From Cylicocyclus nassatus (taxonomy: Eukaryota > Nematoda > Chromadorea > Rhabditida > Strongylidae), in the NCBI GenBank assembly GCA_958299035.1, contig CATQJL010000316.1, forward strand, positions 4,552,674 to 4,616,673: a stretch of DNA of 64,000 nucleotides, in the 5' to 3' direction. The number at the start of each line of letters is the position of its first letter. Position 1 is the first letter of the stretch. Position numbers and translations under genes: made by a program. Of this stretch, positions 9,315-21,278 are shown piece after piece. The notes beneath the pieces were generated by a model. The model was not told the DNA's origin, made no database searches, and saw only the letters and a program-made list of their open reading frames with translations.

Positions 9315-9656
9315 TATAATTATTATAATTGTTACTCAATTTTTATAATCATTTTCATAACTATTTCCTTACATTTTCGTCACTTCGTCATGACTTTATG
9401 AACTTTTTTTTGTGGTGACTTCGCTCATACCACACTTGCCATCAAAGTTATATGCGTAAAATAGAAAGGTTCCCAGTGTTCCTCTTTTAACAAGAATAAA
9501 TCGAGCTATCAAATCATACGACAACAGACTTTTTGTCAGCCAGTTCGCTCGTTCTGAATTATTTTTAATCAATAATGAGTCAAACATTCTTGTACAACAT
9601 CTTTTCTTTTATCTCAAATCTAAGGCACTTCTGCTTGCAGCATTGTCAGTCTGATA
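9315..9656. other. intergenic, nothing recognised
   Basis: AT-rich DNA between the MITE fragment and the 3' end of the Cys-rich gene. No ORF, repeat or RNA gene could be supported. Confidence 0.6.
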
Positions 9657-9662
9657 TTTATT
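9657..9662 (-). terminator. AATAAA polyadenylation signal of the Cys-triplet gene
   Basis: AATAAA on the minus strand, about 170 nt beyond the stop codon at 9833-9835, gives a plausible short 3' UTR for the minus-strand gene. Confidence 0.5.
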
Positions 9663-9832
9663 ACTGCTTTGTACAGATAATTTGCTGAGGCAGATATCTT
9701 CAGTTTCCTGTCTTTCTGAAACTCGCCACAACAACGGTTCTATTGCGCTTCTACAGGCGTGGGCTTAGTGGAGGTAGCAAGTAATCTCAAAGAGAAGGAT
9801 GTTGTGTAAATAAGTTTGTTATAATGTGACTC

Positions 9833-12010
9833 CTACCTGCTCACATCGATCTCCTTATCGGACGGGGAAGTTCGCTGAAACCCGAATTTGTAATCCATTT
9901 GCCGATCACTACTTTTAGCGTCTCTAGATGCGTGAGCTGGCTTCTGTTCCAGTTTTCCTTGTTCCTCAATACATTTCGGATCGCACTCTGGCATACAAGC
10001 AGCTATGCATCGTTTCATTGATGTAAAATTAAAATTAGAAAAATCAAAAGATAGCCTTTGTAAAAGCCGTTTTTGCTCAGACGAATTTTCCTCGAGGATA
10101 TGACTTGAAGCAGGGACCTCAGAATTTTTTTCATCAGGTTTTGGTGTAGTTTCTTCATTGCTTCTCGATTTTGTCGTAAATGTAAATCGAGTAAAAGGTG
10201 CGTGGGAAGCGGTAATGAATGTGAAGTTAGAAAAGTCAAAAGGTAGCATTTGTGGAGACCGTTTTTGCTCAGGTGATTTTTTCTCGAGAACTTGCTTTGA
10301 AGCAGACACCTCAGACATTTTTTCTTCAGGTTCTAATGTGGTTTCTTCATTGCTTCTCGATTTTGTCGTAAATGTAAATCGAGTAAAAGGTGCGTGGGAA
10401 GCGGTAGTGAATGTGAAGTTAGAAAAGTCAAAAGGTGGCATTTGTGGAAGCCGTTTTTGCTCAGGTGATTTTTTCTCGAGAATTTGCTTTGAAGCAGGCA
10501 CCTCAGACATTTTCTCGTCAGGTTTTGATGTGGTTTCTTCAATGGTTCTCGATTTCGGCGTAAATGTAAATCGAGTAAAAGGTGCATGGGAAGCGATAGT
10601 GAATGTGAAGCGTGTGCTTGGGGTTGGGGTGGACGAAAATCGAATGCGAGCAGCCCTCTGAAGCTGTGAAACTTCTGACTCTGGTGTCGTCGAATCATTG
10701 AACTGCTGGGGTTCCTCAAAAAGCGTCATGCGGTCCGTAGGTGAAGTTAATCCAGAATCTTCAATAGGAATGTCCACATATGCGCCTCCTTCTTCTGCTG
10801 TTTGCGGCTGAGATGTGGTTTCAAATGCCGAGCTCGGAATCAGCGTTGGCTCACGTGGGGTACTCTGTGAAGAGAAGGTTGTGATTGTTGGTGAGGAAGT
10901 TGATGTGGAGCTACCGTTCGGCTCTTTTTGAGATATGGTAGGCAACAACGCTGACTGGGTCAGAAGCGCTGATGGAGCTATCAAACCATGAATAGACTGT
11001 TCAACTTTCTCAAAATTTTTCACTCCCGTAGGAGTGAACTGTGAACATTTCTGTTCACATGGCTGCTTGCAAAGCGGTATACAAGTCGCAGTCGATACCA
11101 TCGGTATGCAGGATCTTTCGCAATTTTTCCGGCAGAAAGGAATGCATTGGCCCAATGGGGCGACCAATCTATTCATCACGATTTGTATCGGCACTGCCTG
11201 CTGGTGCATACAAGACTGTAGACAGCTGAAACCGCAATAAGAAGGGCACCTAGGGCCGAGACCGTTCCGAGCACACATGGACGTGCATGTGCGTTGACAT
11301 GCAGCGCGGCATGGTGGAGGTGGAGTAGAGCAAGGGCATGAGTACTTTAGAATGGTCCTTGTACATGTGCAAAATGGCATGAAACCAGCCTGACAGGTGC
11401 ACGGACTTGGCAGAAGTTGAGCACAAGGACAAGCGAAGAAACCCTGAAAAAAAAATTGAAAAATCGCTCAGTTGCTGTGGCTCATCACTTCAGATGAATT
11501 TTTCAACTCAAGTGCTTAAGCTGAAGTTAAAGAGTAAACATATCAAGAACGTTTCTTTGCTGCTGTGTGCTACCGCACAATCTTCAGTAAGTTCATATGG
11601 TTTGCCTTTTACAAGAGGACATAGAATGTATCAGTAGTCGTAATCAAACACAATGGCATCTCATTACCTCAAAAAAGCGAAAAAAAAAAGAGAAAAGCCC
11701 AATCTAAACTCTATGATCACTCATCCGGAAAGTGCGATTGCATTGTTTGCAAAGAAGTGCTGTGATCTATATTTTGAGAAAAGGTCTGTTTGCCTCCATG
11801 AACCAAGTTTTTCTAAGACTGTTAGGATAGCACTACTTCAGATTAAAATGCTAAAATTATAGCTTCTTTGACGAGAAGAAGCAAGAATAAATTGACTCTG
11901 CTTGAAATTTCAGTTTACTAAAAGTTTATTAATTTTATTAGACTCACCTGACCCATAAGTACCTCTAGCAGCATTAAATAACTCGTAACAGCTATCCCCA
12001 TTGTTGCCAT
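9833..12010 (-). CDS. secreted Cys-triplet-repeat protein (C_tripleX-like), two exons
   Basis: Exon 1 is 12010-11948 (ATG, 21 codons, hydrophobic signal peptide MATMGIAVTSYLMLLEVL). The donor is GTGAGT, the intron is 11947-11444, and exon 2 is 11443-9833 after a TTTTTTTTCAG acceptor. Both sides are in phase 0. Mature residues 22-140 carry several C-x3-C-x3-C runs (CRAACQRTC, CPSYCGFSC, CIPFCRKNC, CIPLCKQPC), and another (CIAACMPEC) lies near the C-terminus. This is the pattern of the Pfam C_tripleX repeat, mostly known from nematodes and of unknown function. Between them is a Ser/Thr-rich linker with three 64-residue tandem repeats. The stop at 9833-9835 overlaps a possible donor (CAG|GTAGGA), so a further exon is possible. 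A TATA-like TTTATATTTAA lies about 40-50 bp upstream of the ATG. Confidence 0.85.
10010..10600 (-). repeat. three tandem 192-bp coding repeats
   Basis: Equivalent positions occur at 10161, 10353 and 10545, a period of exactly 192 bp (64 codons) that keeps the frame. Each unit encodes FDFSNFTFTTASHAPFTRF, a Thr/Ser-rich part and a Lys/Glu-rich part with LEKKSPEQKR. The units differ by scattered substitutions, so they are older than a simple recent slippage. Confidence 0.9.
11444..11947 (-). other. intron of the Cys-triplet gene
   Basis: 504 nt, GT at 11947 (minus) and AG at 11444, with a polypyrimidine tract before the acceptor. Short unrelated ORFs on the plus strand have no support. Confidence 0.75.
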
Positions 12011-12351
12011 TCGAATAATGAGCAGCGCACTCTCCTCGCTTAAATATAAAGGCGAATCGTTAATGAGCTGAAGTGGACCGGGCAGTGGTACATCAGTTTC
12101 TTCGGTATGCTTCCGTAAAATTGTTCCAATGTATTCGAGTCCTGATTCAACTTTTTTCCAGCGAATCGAATAGCAACCCGCTTAAGTAAACTTCTACAAG
12201 TTGTGCTGGACAAGATCAAACCACTTTTTCAATGGATCCTTAGCATTGACTGTATGCGTAAGCACTTGACTGCATGACATGAAATTCCGATCTTACCCCA
12301 CTTCATATTTCTCATATTTGAAAGACAAGATATTTAGTAGCGATATATCTA
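12011..12351. other. 5' flank of the Cys-triplet gene
   Basis: Likely holds the promoter (TATA-like element near 12055). No coding potential recognised. It is cut at 12351 by insertion of the 4.6-kb foldback element into a TA. Confidence 0.5.
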
Positions 12352-12387
12352 CAATACCGCTCACATTTTTTGAAAAAAAGACGCGAA

Positions 12388-12510
12388 TGTATGGACATGT
12401 ATGGACATGTACGGACATGTCCATACATGTATGGACATGTCCGTACATGTCCGTACATGTCCATACATGTATGGACATGTCCGTACATGTGTGGAAATGT
12501 CCATACATCA
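12388..12510. repeat. palindromic minisatellite in left foldback arm
   Basis: About a dozen copies of the 10-mer TGTATGGACA, its complement TGTCCATACA and a variant with CCGTAC, laid as alternating inverted units. The equivalent place in the right arm (16878-16917) has only about four units, so the tract has expanded or contracted since the arms formed. Confidence 0.9.
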
Positions 12511-13733
12511 GCGTCGCGTGGCCATATCTCGCTTCAGAGTGGACGAATTCTGAATCCAAAGCCACCATTCGATTCAGCTCGGCGCGGAGAATCTTCCGAT
12601 ATACTGGAGGTAGGGGTACGATGTCTTCGATACTCCGTTTCCAGTTTTTTCAATTTGTTCTGCGGAGGTCCTTTCGCGAATATGTGAAGCAATGCCTACC
12701 CAACATAGAAGACTTTACTAAGTACTGTTCGATAACATTGTTCTTGTAGATTATTGTGCGCTAAAAAATAGGCTCAGAATTCTTTTCAAAGTAGATAGAA
12801 GCGTTGGTGAACTTTGGAAAAATCACGCGTCTCTAAATTCTACTGGCCATAACTTCCTTCGGAATAAGTATATTTTGAATCCGAAAACAGCGCCTTGCTC
12901 AGCTCATCAAGGCGAATCTTCTTATGTACAGCATGTCCTTGATATTTCGATTTCAGTATTCTTGAATCTTTCTGAGGACGTCTTTTCGCGAAGGTGTAAA
13001 GCAGCGAGCATTGACCCGAGTACATTCCAGCAAGGATTTTTCGATAGCACTTTTTCTGTAGATTATGATGTGCTAAATAGTAGCCGCAGGTTTCTTTTCA
13101 AAGGAAATAGAACGGCTGGTAAATTGTGGAAAAATCTTGTTGTCCCAAATTCTACTCGCCATATCCGCAGGATACGAAGCTATCTTGCTAAGCAGATGTG
13201 AGTTTCGAAATCAGCAGGTCGCATAAGCTCTACGAGCAAGTTTTCCGATATGTTCGGGTTATTCCATTTTTTCTCGTTTTACGCTCCGGAAGCTCGCCGA
13301 TGGATTTTGGTCAAAAAGTTGATGCTCTTGAATTGTAAGGAAACTTCGCTTATAGAGGTCTTAGAGCACGCTCTTTACGAAAATCGTGGTCTTTGAGGAT
13401 TACAGGGTCTTTTTGGAGAGATACGGTGAGGTGACTGTAACTGCATCACGAAAGCCCGTAACTTTGGCCGCACTTCTCGCGTATCTGTCAGGAACCTTGC
13501 CTGCTTGCTTTTCTCAGTCAAAGTTACTAGGAATTGTACTGTCGAAAAATGCATTACTCAGGCTCCAGTCTGTGAAATTCGCCGAGTTACGAGCTTACGA
13601 AAACATGTCATCGTGAAATTTGCCCAAAATGCAAAGTTCGCATATTTCGCCGAAATTTCTCCGTGAGTGCTTCTATGACGCTCGCTGCAGATATTATGTT
13701 CGCTTCGTCCAACCACTCCCACTATATTGTATA

Positions 13734-15666
13734 CTAGCTGACATACCCGGTCTTGCCCGGTTCATGAGCCACGGAGCCAGAGGAAGGAGGGGGAGCGCAT
13801 AAAATATGTATTCTGCTTCAAAATCTAAGCCTTTCCATCTTTCATCCCAGGGCTCGGCACGAGCTGGCACCAGGGAAATTTCAAAACGAAGTCCAGTCCC
13901 GTTTGATCTTGAACTCGTACGAAGTCCCCCTTGACCTATTTTGAAGACCCGTCATTGATTTTAAATTATGTAAAAGTACGTAGTAGGGTTTTTATGCATG
14001 CTAATTACATGAAATAACTTTTCACAGCTTTTTGAGCTTTTCAAGTGGTTGAATCACATCTCGAGAAGCAGAAAAAGCCGACTTTTCCATTGCGGAGCAG
14101 ACCGAGTAGTTTTCAAAGGCTATAAATCGCTGAAAAGATAACATTATGGAACTGTTTCTTTTCTGTATGTAAACTTTCACGGTGTAGATACATTTCATGT
14201 AAAAATTATGAAACTTATGTGAGCAAAGTGTCGGTGCCAGCTCAGCTGGCACCCAGCTGGCACGGTGCCAGCTAATTCAGAACAAAGTTCAGCACAGCTT
14301 TTATTCACATAGTTTTCATAAATTTTTGGGCCATACTTCGGGTCTCCCAACGCACATGCACACATCAAATTTGGTGTCATATGCATTTTGGCTAAAACAC
14401 CCCTTTGTTTGTTTGATGGAAAGCATGCCGGTGGCATGCCGGCGGCATTCTTGCGGCTCTCTCCGCTCCGGACCCCGAAAAAACGATATCTCCTTTACTT
14501 TCGTCCAAAAAACGATATCCAGCTTAACCCAGTGCCAGCTGTGCCGAGCCCTGTTCATCCCCTTCCATCTGGTGCATTTCTGCTTCCTCCCTTTCCTTCT
14601 CCGGTCCCGCAGCCTATATCCACCTGCACGGTGCGTTGTAATTGCAAATGCCTACCTCAAAGCAGCAGCATCTGGAAATACCGCATCTGACCGCAAAATG
14701 AGAATGAGCTTGTCTGCCATTGTTTACACCAAAATGTGCATTGGGTATGATAGTAGTTGATAAGACTTCACTTTCATTGCTAAGAGGCGAAATCAATAAA
14801 TCAATAGAAGGATCCAGCGAATCGCTTCAAAAAGTAGCCTAAAACCATCTACGGGGTCGAAAACATATATATGCAAAATTCCAGGTCAATCGGTTCACGC
14901 GCGAAGGAGTCTATAAAAAACATACGCTCAAGAGTTGCACAAACTTTGAGTTTTATATATATACCAGTGCGTCACCTCCGCTTCGCGGAGGTTCGCACTG
15001 GCTCCCTATCTGTATGCCTTACTCATGTTCGCATGAGAATGACTTTGAAGCTCACCACGCGATGCTGAGCATCACAAATTAATCGTAAACAACTGTTCAT
15101 TCATGAAGCATCTCCATGTAAGATCGGTAATTTTTAGAAAAAAGAAATTTGTTGCAAGGAAACAAATGCGAATTTGAAAGGATTACTGGATTTATTCTAG
15201 TTTGATGATCGTCATAAGGATAGTAGTCACCTAGGGCTACATTTCGGTGCAAAAATCTTTTCTTTTTTTTTTTCAAGTAAAACCTTGGCAAAGCGACTAT
15301 CTACGCGCTCATCAATTTTTGGCGCTGTTTTCGCAGAAAAGCAAACTTTTTGAGCACTTTTTGGGCAATTCATGGCGCGCAAAGTTACTTGTCAGGCAAA
15401 TCATAACTTTGCGAAAAGTCGAATTAGCGACCCAGTTTTGCGTGCCAAAAGGCGCGTGGACCCGTTTGACGCGCAAACTTTGAGGGAGCCGCTTATCGAA
15501 CCGGTTCGTCCTTGTGCAGGTGAGCCTACACGCTGGCACGGTATGTTGTGCAAAATTGCAGCCCGATAGCTTAGTTGCAGCTTCCTCTATGAATTTCGTG
15601 ACAGACAGATTTAAAGACAGACACACACAAAAAAACAGACGGCCTTAGCGCGTTATTATAGTAGGA
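13734..15666 (-). mobile_element. Helitron-like element (5'-TC...CTAG-3', inserted between A and T)
   Basis: On the minus strand the element begins TCCTACTATAATAACGCG (15666) preceded by A, runs through a GTCTGT-rich 5' part, and ends ...CTAG (13734) followed by T. A short GC hairpin (ACCGGGCAAGACCGGGT, 13744-13760) lies about 10 nt before CTAG. These are the standard Helitron terminal features. Without the nested hAT MITE its own length is about 1.2 kb, with no RepHel coding, so it is non-autonomous. An internal hairpin at 14964-15001 (CCAGTGCG...CGCACTGG) could be the end of an older copy. Confidence 0.65.
13848..14553. mobile_element. hAT-type MITE nested in the Helitron
   Basis: 13-bp terminal inverted repeats, CAGGGCTCGGCAC at 13848 and its complement ending at 14553, are flanked by a 7-8-bp duplication (TTCATCC at 13841-13847 and 14554-14560). 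A second copy with the same ends is at 62876-63611. The subterminal motifs AACGAAGTCC and AACGATATC are shared. Inside is a local cluster of CAGCTGGCAC palindromes (14233-14275). No transposase. Confidence 0.85.
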
Positions 15667-16951
15667 TAGATGGTGCTTGCGTCTGCTTCAGCTGCTCAAT
15701 TGAATATCAAAGCTATTTCGTGGCTAGAGCTCAAAGCACCAAATCTAACACAATAAGATCCATTAAAAATGTGGAAGGATTTGATCAGCGCATTGTACGA
15801 GCGCTCACGGAGAAATTTCGACGAAATATGCGATTACAATTCCGTACAATTCCTAGTAACTTTGACTGAGAAAAGCAAGCAGGCAAGGTTCCTGACAGAT
15901 ACGCGAGAAGTGCGGCCAAAGTTACGGGCTTTCGTGATGCAGTTACAGTCACCTCACCGTATCTCTCCAAAAAGACCCTGTAATCCTCAAAGACCACGAT
16001 TTTCGTAAAGAGCGTGCTCTAAGACCTCTATAAGCGAAGTTTCCTTACAATTCAAGAGCATCAACTTTTTGACCAAAATCCATCGGCGAGCTTCCGGAGC
16101 GTAAAACGAGAAAAAATGGAATAACCCGAACATATCGGAAAACTTGCTCGTAGAGCTTATGCGACCTGCTGATTTCGAAACTCACATCTGCTTAGCAAGA
16201 TAGCTTCGTATCCTGCGGATATGGCGAGTAGAATTTGGGACAACAAGATTTTTCCACAATTTACCAGCCGTTCTATTTCCTTTGAAAAGAAACCTGCGGC
16301 TACTATTTAGCACATCATAATCTACAGAAAAAGTGCTATCGAAAAATCCTTGCTGGAATGTACTCGGGTCAATGCTCGCTGCTTTACACCTTCGCGAAAA
16401 GACGTCCTCAGAAAGATTCAAGAATACTGAAATCGAAATATCAAGGACATGCTGTACATAAGAAGATTCGCCTTGATGAGCTGAGCAAGGCGCTGTTTTC
16501 GGATTCAAAATATACTTATTCCGAAGGAAGTTATGGCCAGTAGAATTTAGAGACGCGTGATTTTTCCAAAGTTCACCAACGCTTCTATCTACTTTGAAAA
16601 GAATTCTGAGCCTATTTTTTAGCGCACAATAATCTACAAGAACAATGTTATCGAACAGTACTTAGTAAAGTCTTCTATGTTGGGTAGGCATTGCTTCACA
16701 TATTCGCGAAAGGACCTCCGCAGAACAAATTGAAAAAACTGGAAACGGAGTATCGAAGACATCGTACCCCTACCTCCAGTATATCGGAAGATTCTCCGCG
16801 CCGAGCTGAATCGAATGGTGGCTTTGGATTCAGAATTCGTCCACTCTGAAGCGAGATATGGCCACGCGACGCTGATGTATGGACATGTCCACACATGTAT
16901 GGACATGTCCATACATTCGCGTCTTTTTTTCAAAAAATGTGAGCGGTATTG

Positions 16952-19484
16952 TATGAGGTCCGAAATTTCATATGGTGACCTTATCTTAGAAGATAGTTTG
17001 TATAAATGATATACTCCCGCCGAAGATCCCTGCGTTTGCAAACTACTGACCTAATTTGCATCAGGTTGTAAAGAAATTTCCCGGGAAGTTTTGGAAATTT
17101 CATTTTCAGACTTGTTTTTTTTGCACTCGGTTGAATTTTAACGACAACTATCTTATATGATTTTGTAGAAGAGAGCCAATAATTTCCAGACTCGCATCCA
17201 GTTCTCATTGCTGTCATTCCGTGTGTGATCTATACCCCAAAAAAGTAAGTCTGTGCAACGATGAAATTTCACTAATTTTCTCTTTGCTGCCATTTTTTTG
17301 CAGTGAAAGAAAACCATTTAAGAGCTGGTCACTCTGAATAACAAGGCTGTCCACTTTTCAATACTGCAGCTGTGCTCGGATTTTACAGTACGCGCACAAG
17401 AATTACAACCTCTCAGACTTGCTTCAATCGTAGCTGTTTTCTGCTGGCGTCGTTTTTGTGAGGATCGTCAGCCTCGGTGATAGATCCAAAAATTGTGCAA
17501 GACATTAACCACAACAATTTTTGCAGCGAAGAAAGATTTGATTTATTCCGTGGAGAGAAGGAAGACGTCAAACTCATTTACTCAGAATGGGGCATTTTTA
17601 GGGTTCAAAAGTATTCGATTTTTCAATTTTTTCAAGAAAATTTTTCTACAGGCTGTGCTCTATGATTGTGACACATTCTATAAACAACCCCACCGAAGTT
17701 CTACATAACTTACATATATGAGCACTCCAGATCTCTCTTCGTGCCTGAGAAAGTTCTGCACTAACAGGACAAATTTGAGTCGAGCTTTTTCTCTACTGCG
17801 AAAGCGGTGGCTCAAGATGAAGTGCTGAGAAACCAATATAGGCATACCTTGTAGACAATATTGCCTTTGCAGCAAAATTTGCAGCTTCCAAAAAGGAGCG
17901 GTCTACTTCAAGTTACAGCAGTTTGAAAAAAAATTCGCAAGTGTCGGGAACTTTCTTTACAATCTTATACTTTCATGTTACGGTTTGCATTAGCCATTTA
18001 CCTGAGTTTTGTTACATTTACCTCCTTAGACCTCTACACATTTTTTGCAAGTTCATATTTGGCATAAGCGGAGGAGAGATGAAGTGCTAATATCCACAGG
18101 CATCACTTTTCTTCAGCGGACATGAGTCACAATAACTTGAATGCATCTAATACGGCATGTGAACTCTATTTTTTTCATTTCTTGAAAGTCTTACTATTAT
18201 AAATTGTAAAACGAAGTCAGTTTGGATGTTCAAGCTTTTCAGTAAGACATTGGAATTTTGCCAATTCGGAATTTCAAAGACGCGAACTTGGTTAGAACAA
18301 AAATCCGCGATCCCTCGCATAAATTGAAATGAGTAATTTTTTAAGCTGCAAGAATCCTTCCGCTAAATGCAACATAAGCTATATTACAACCTAATGATAC
18401 TGAATGCGAAGGAAAAGTTTCTTGGCGGTATCTTATGATCTGCGACAAATTCCAATTTTTGTTAGCTCAATTTTTATACAGCACAAAAACTTCTTTTATT
18501 AAGTTGTCTCGTAAATTTTTACCGTTTTCACTACAACCGCCGCGTTTTTTGCATCTTTCCCTCATCTGATGTGGCTTGAGTAATTATTCGATAGGGCAGA
18601 GCAAGCTCTACAAGATAGCTAGCAAAAGTCTGCCCAACTTGTATCCCACGTGAAGTATTGAGCTGAAATCTGATAGTAGTCGAAAACGAACTCTTCTGTC
18701 AAAAATCGTATCTGCGTCCCAAATTATCTAAAAAATTAAACATTTATCCTAGCACATGCTTGATACATCGCGTATTCGCGTACTGTACACTTTCGCTAGA
18801 AATAAAGAAAAAAATGAGTAAGGTAAAATGGCAAACTCCGCCGGTAGACGTCTTGAGCTCCTCTCACGCATGTGCATATTACACCATACATAAAGAAGTA
18901 CAATCATGTATTTGTATACTTTGTAGGTGCCTCAGTTCTCGGAAATGCTAATAAACTAGTAATAAATTGAAATGATATATTTCTATAGTGTAGTACTAGT
19001 TAAAATTGAAGAGATTTAGATATTTTTCTAGAAACACTAAACTATGTCACTCCGTTTCGTTCCTTCCCTTAGACGGAGTTTAAAATGAGTTCTAGGTCTT
19101 CCCCGGAACTCTTCAGTAAGGAAGGAAGACCCAGAATCATGTATTATTCAAACATATTTGTTATAATTGTAAATCTATAAAGTTTGTTTGATTATTTTAC
19201 GTTTTATTATTAATTATTTTAAGTATTTACATGAATTGTAGAGTACTTACCAATGATCTTCTTGCAGTTTAGTAGTGTTCATATTGAATATATTATATAA
19301 TGCAAACGATAATGTTGAATTGACGAGACTCATAGATATATATATGACCGTATGATCTTGTATACACGATTAAATGAAGTATACTTCGTTTCATAATGTT
19401 TATAGTTTTTCTTTGGTTCATTTCATTTTCAACAAGGAAGCTGTTACGTGACTATTTTCTTTAATATTATGTAGACATTTTATA
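16952..19484. other. 2.5 kb without recognised genes
   Basis: AT-rich, many short ORFs with no splice-consistent structure or known motif. Around 19085-19137 a small inverted repeat (GGTCTTCC...GGAAGACC) is visible. Nothing else could be supported. Confidence 0.5.
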
Positions 19485-20507
19485 TTAGGTCGTTCCGAAA
19501 GTAATGTCGCTTTTTCAAACGTATGCCACATCTCGTGGAACAAAGATGTGTAAGAGATTCTGGTAGCATTTAATGCAGCATTTCATTCTCTTTCTAACGG
19601 TTATGAAGCTGTTGCAATACAGTCAATGAGCTTCCAGAAAGGAGTCAAAATCTGCGACCTATGCTTTTTGAGATGGCCAAGTTTCACAATTTTTTCTAAA
19701 ATTTTATAACAACCTCAGAAGGAGTCCAAGTAATGGATGGATGGAGCAAACTCTACAGGAAACAGCACAACTTTTTTCTACTTTCCAGAGCTCGTCATAA
19801 TTTTTGTACAGATTTTTCGATGGAACCACCGAATTTTAGCAGGCTCGTCTCAGACACAAATGCATCAAACGCCAACAAGTCTCCGGATTTTGAAACTTAC
19901 AAAGATGGATTATGGTTTGGCAACAATTTTACAAACCAAACGAGCATTAACCGCTTCGGTTTAGGCACTTTTGAAAATTTCGGGGTACACCTTGGGGTGC
20001 TTTGAAAAAGTTGAATTATGATGATTTTATCCCGGAAAACTTGATGAATCGGAAACAAAAAACGACCTCTGGAAAGAGGAGAAAAAGCTGCATCGAATGG
20101 CACCCGAGTCGCTTGCCGGTTCTTGTTCTATGAGGTTTGACTTGACTAAATGTGGAATTTGATGGCATTGAAAAATTGATTGTAGAAAATCTGAGAAGCA
20201 AGCTAAGGAAAAGAAAAAATTACTCTGTGTTCTATAGTGTTTGCTCTATCTACCTGCCACTTGTACTTTTTCGGAGATTAGGTACAAAAATTTAGAAAAA
20301 TAGCCGAACTTGACCATGGCAAAAAGCATGAGTCGCAGATTTTGGTAATTTTTCGAGGGCTCGTTTAACATTATGCAGTGAAATTAGAACCGTTAGAAAG
20401 AGGATGAAATGCTGCATCGAATGCTCCTAAGATCTCTTGGAAATGTTGATTCCACGGATAGTGGCGTTCATTCGAAAAAAGCGACATTACTTTCGGAACG
20501 ACCTTAA
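19485..20507. mobile_element. long-hairpin mariner-type MITE, family with TTAGGTCGTTCCGAAAG ends
   Basis: Starts TTAGGTCGTTCCGAAAGTAA and ends with its complement, in TA. The two halves are diverged inverted copies of each other through most of the length (1023 bp), so the element is essentially one palindrome. It contains no coding capacity. The same family recurs at 24725-25743 and as a fragment at 9049-9314. Confidence 0.88.
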
Positions 20508-20531
20508 TATATATATATATATATATATATA

Positions 20532-21256
20532 TTAGGTTGGTCCGAAAAGTTCTGTCCCACCATTTTCAAAAAATCGTAACTTCTTCCTAACACGATGTTT
20601 TTGCATGGATAAAACCTTGCTGGAAAGAGCAATTCATGCACTTTCTAAAACTGCTTTGACTGCTATCTACTAAGCTCTGACTGCAGAGAAAAAATTGGGA
20701 AAAGGAAATCACTTCAAGTTTGGATTTTTTAAGCAGGCCCGTTAAAAAATCTAAAACCGTGCCATAAAATCCAAAACAACCATTATCCTAGGATTTCTGA
20801 TCTCCACTTTCTGTATGAGCAAAACTCGCGCTAATCGAGCCTTCTTAGAAAGGTTATGATTTTCGAGAAAAAATGCCTAAAAATCAGTTCCTTAAGAAAA
20901 TTAATTTTTTGACATCTTCTTCAAAAAATCATAACTTTCAAAGTAACAGCTCTATCAACGCGAATTTTGCTCAGCTGGAAATAGGGGGTCAAAAAGTCTA
21001 GGATAGTGGCTGTTTTGGATTTTATGGCACAGTTTTGGATTTTTCAGCGGGCTTGCTTAAAAATTCCAAACTTGAAGTAATTTCCTTTTCCCAATTTTAT
21101 CTATGCATTTAGAGCTTAGTAGATAGCAGCCAAAGCAGTTTTAGAAAGTGCATGAATTGCTCTTTCCAAAAAGGTTTTACACAGGCAGAAACATCATGTT
21201 AGGAGGATGTTATGATTTTTTGAAAATGGTGGGACAGAACTTTCGGACCAACCTAA
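20532..21256. mobile_element. long-hairpin MITE, TTAGGTTGGTCCGAAAAG family, 725 bp
   Basis: Near-complete palindrome with about 360-bp arms (for example ACTTCAAGTTTGGATTTTT matched by its complement near 21055). It lies in a TA repeat, 24 bp after the previous element. Confidence 0.9.
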
Positions 21257-21278
21257 TATATATATATATATATATATA

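Larger units (their letters stand above)
12352..16951. mobile_element. 4.6-kb foldback DNA transposon flanked by TA duplication
   Basis: The left end CAATACCGCTCACATTTTTT (12352) is repeated in inverse at the right end (16951), and both are flanked by TA (12350-12351, 16952-16953). The inverted arms run to about 13733 and from about 15667, roughly 1.3 kb each. They are close to identical over long stretches: the 108-codon ORFs at 12875-13201 and 16182-16508 encode the same peptide. The centre is occupied by a Helitron with a hAT MITE inside it. TA targets and a CA start suggest a Tc1/mariner relationship. No transposase is present, so it is non-autonomous. The arm ORFs have no recognisable domain and are probably not genes. 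Confidence 0.85.

Noticed and set aside
8600..9700. 5S rRNA gene as a neighbour of the SL1 match
   Set aside because: No 5S-like sequence recognised on either strand here.
12388..12510. CRISPR-like repeat array
   Set aside because: Units are contiguous and palindromic without unique spacers, in a eukaryotic genome.
12279..12749. ORF with repeated YGHV/TCPYM peptides
   Set aside because: It is the translated palindromic minisatellite of a transposon arm; the reverse strand gives a similar peptide.
12875..13201. 108-codon ORF conserved at 16182-16508
   Set aside because: The identity follows from the inverted-repeat arms; there is no domain or splice support for a gene.
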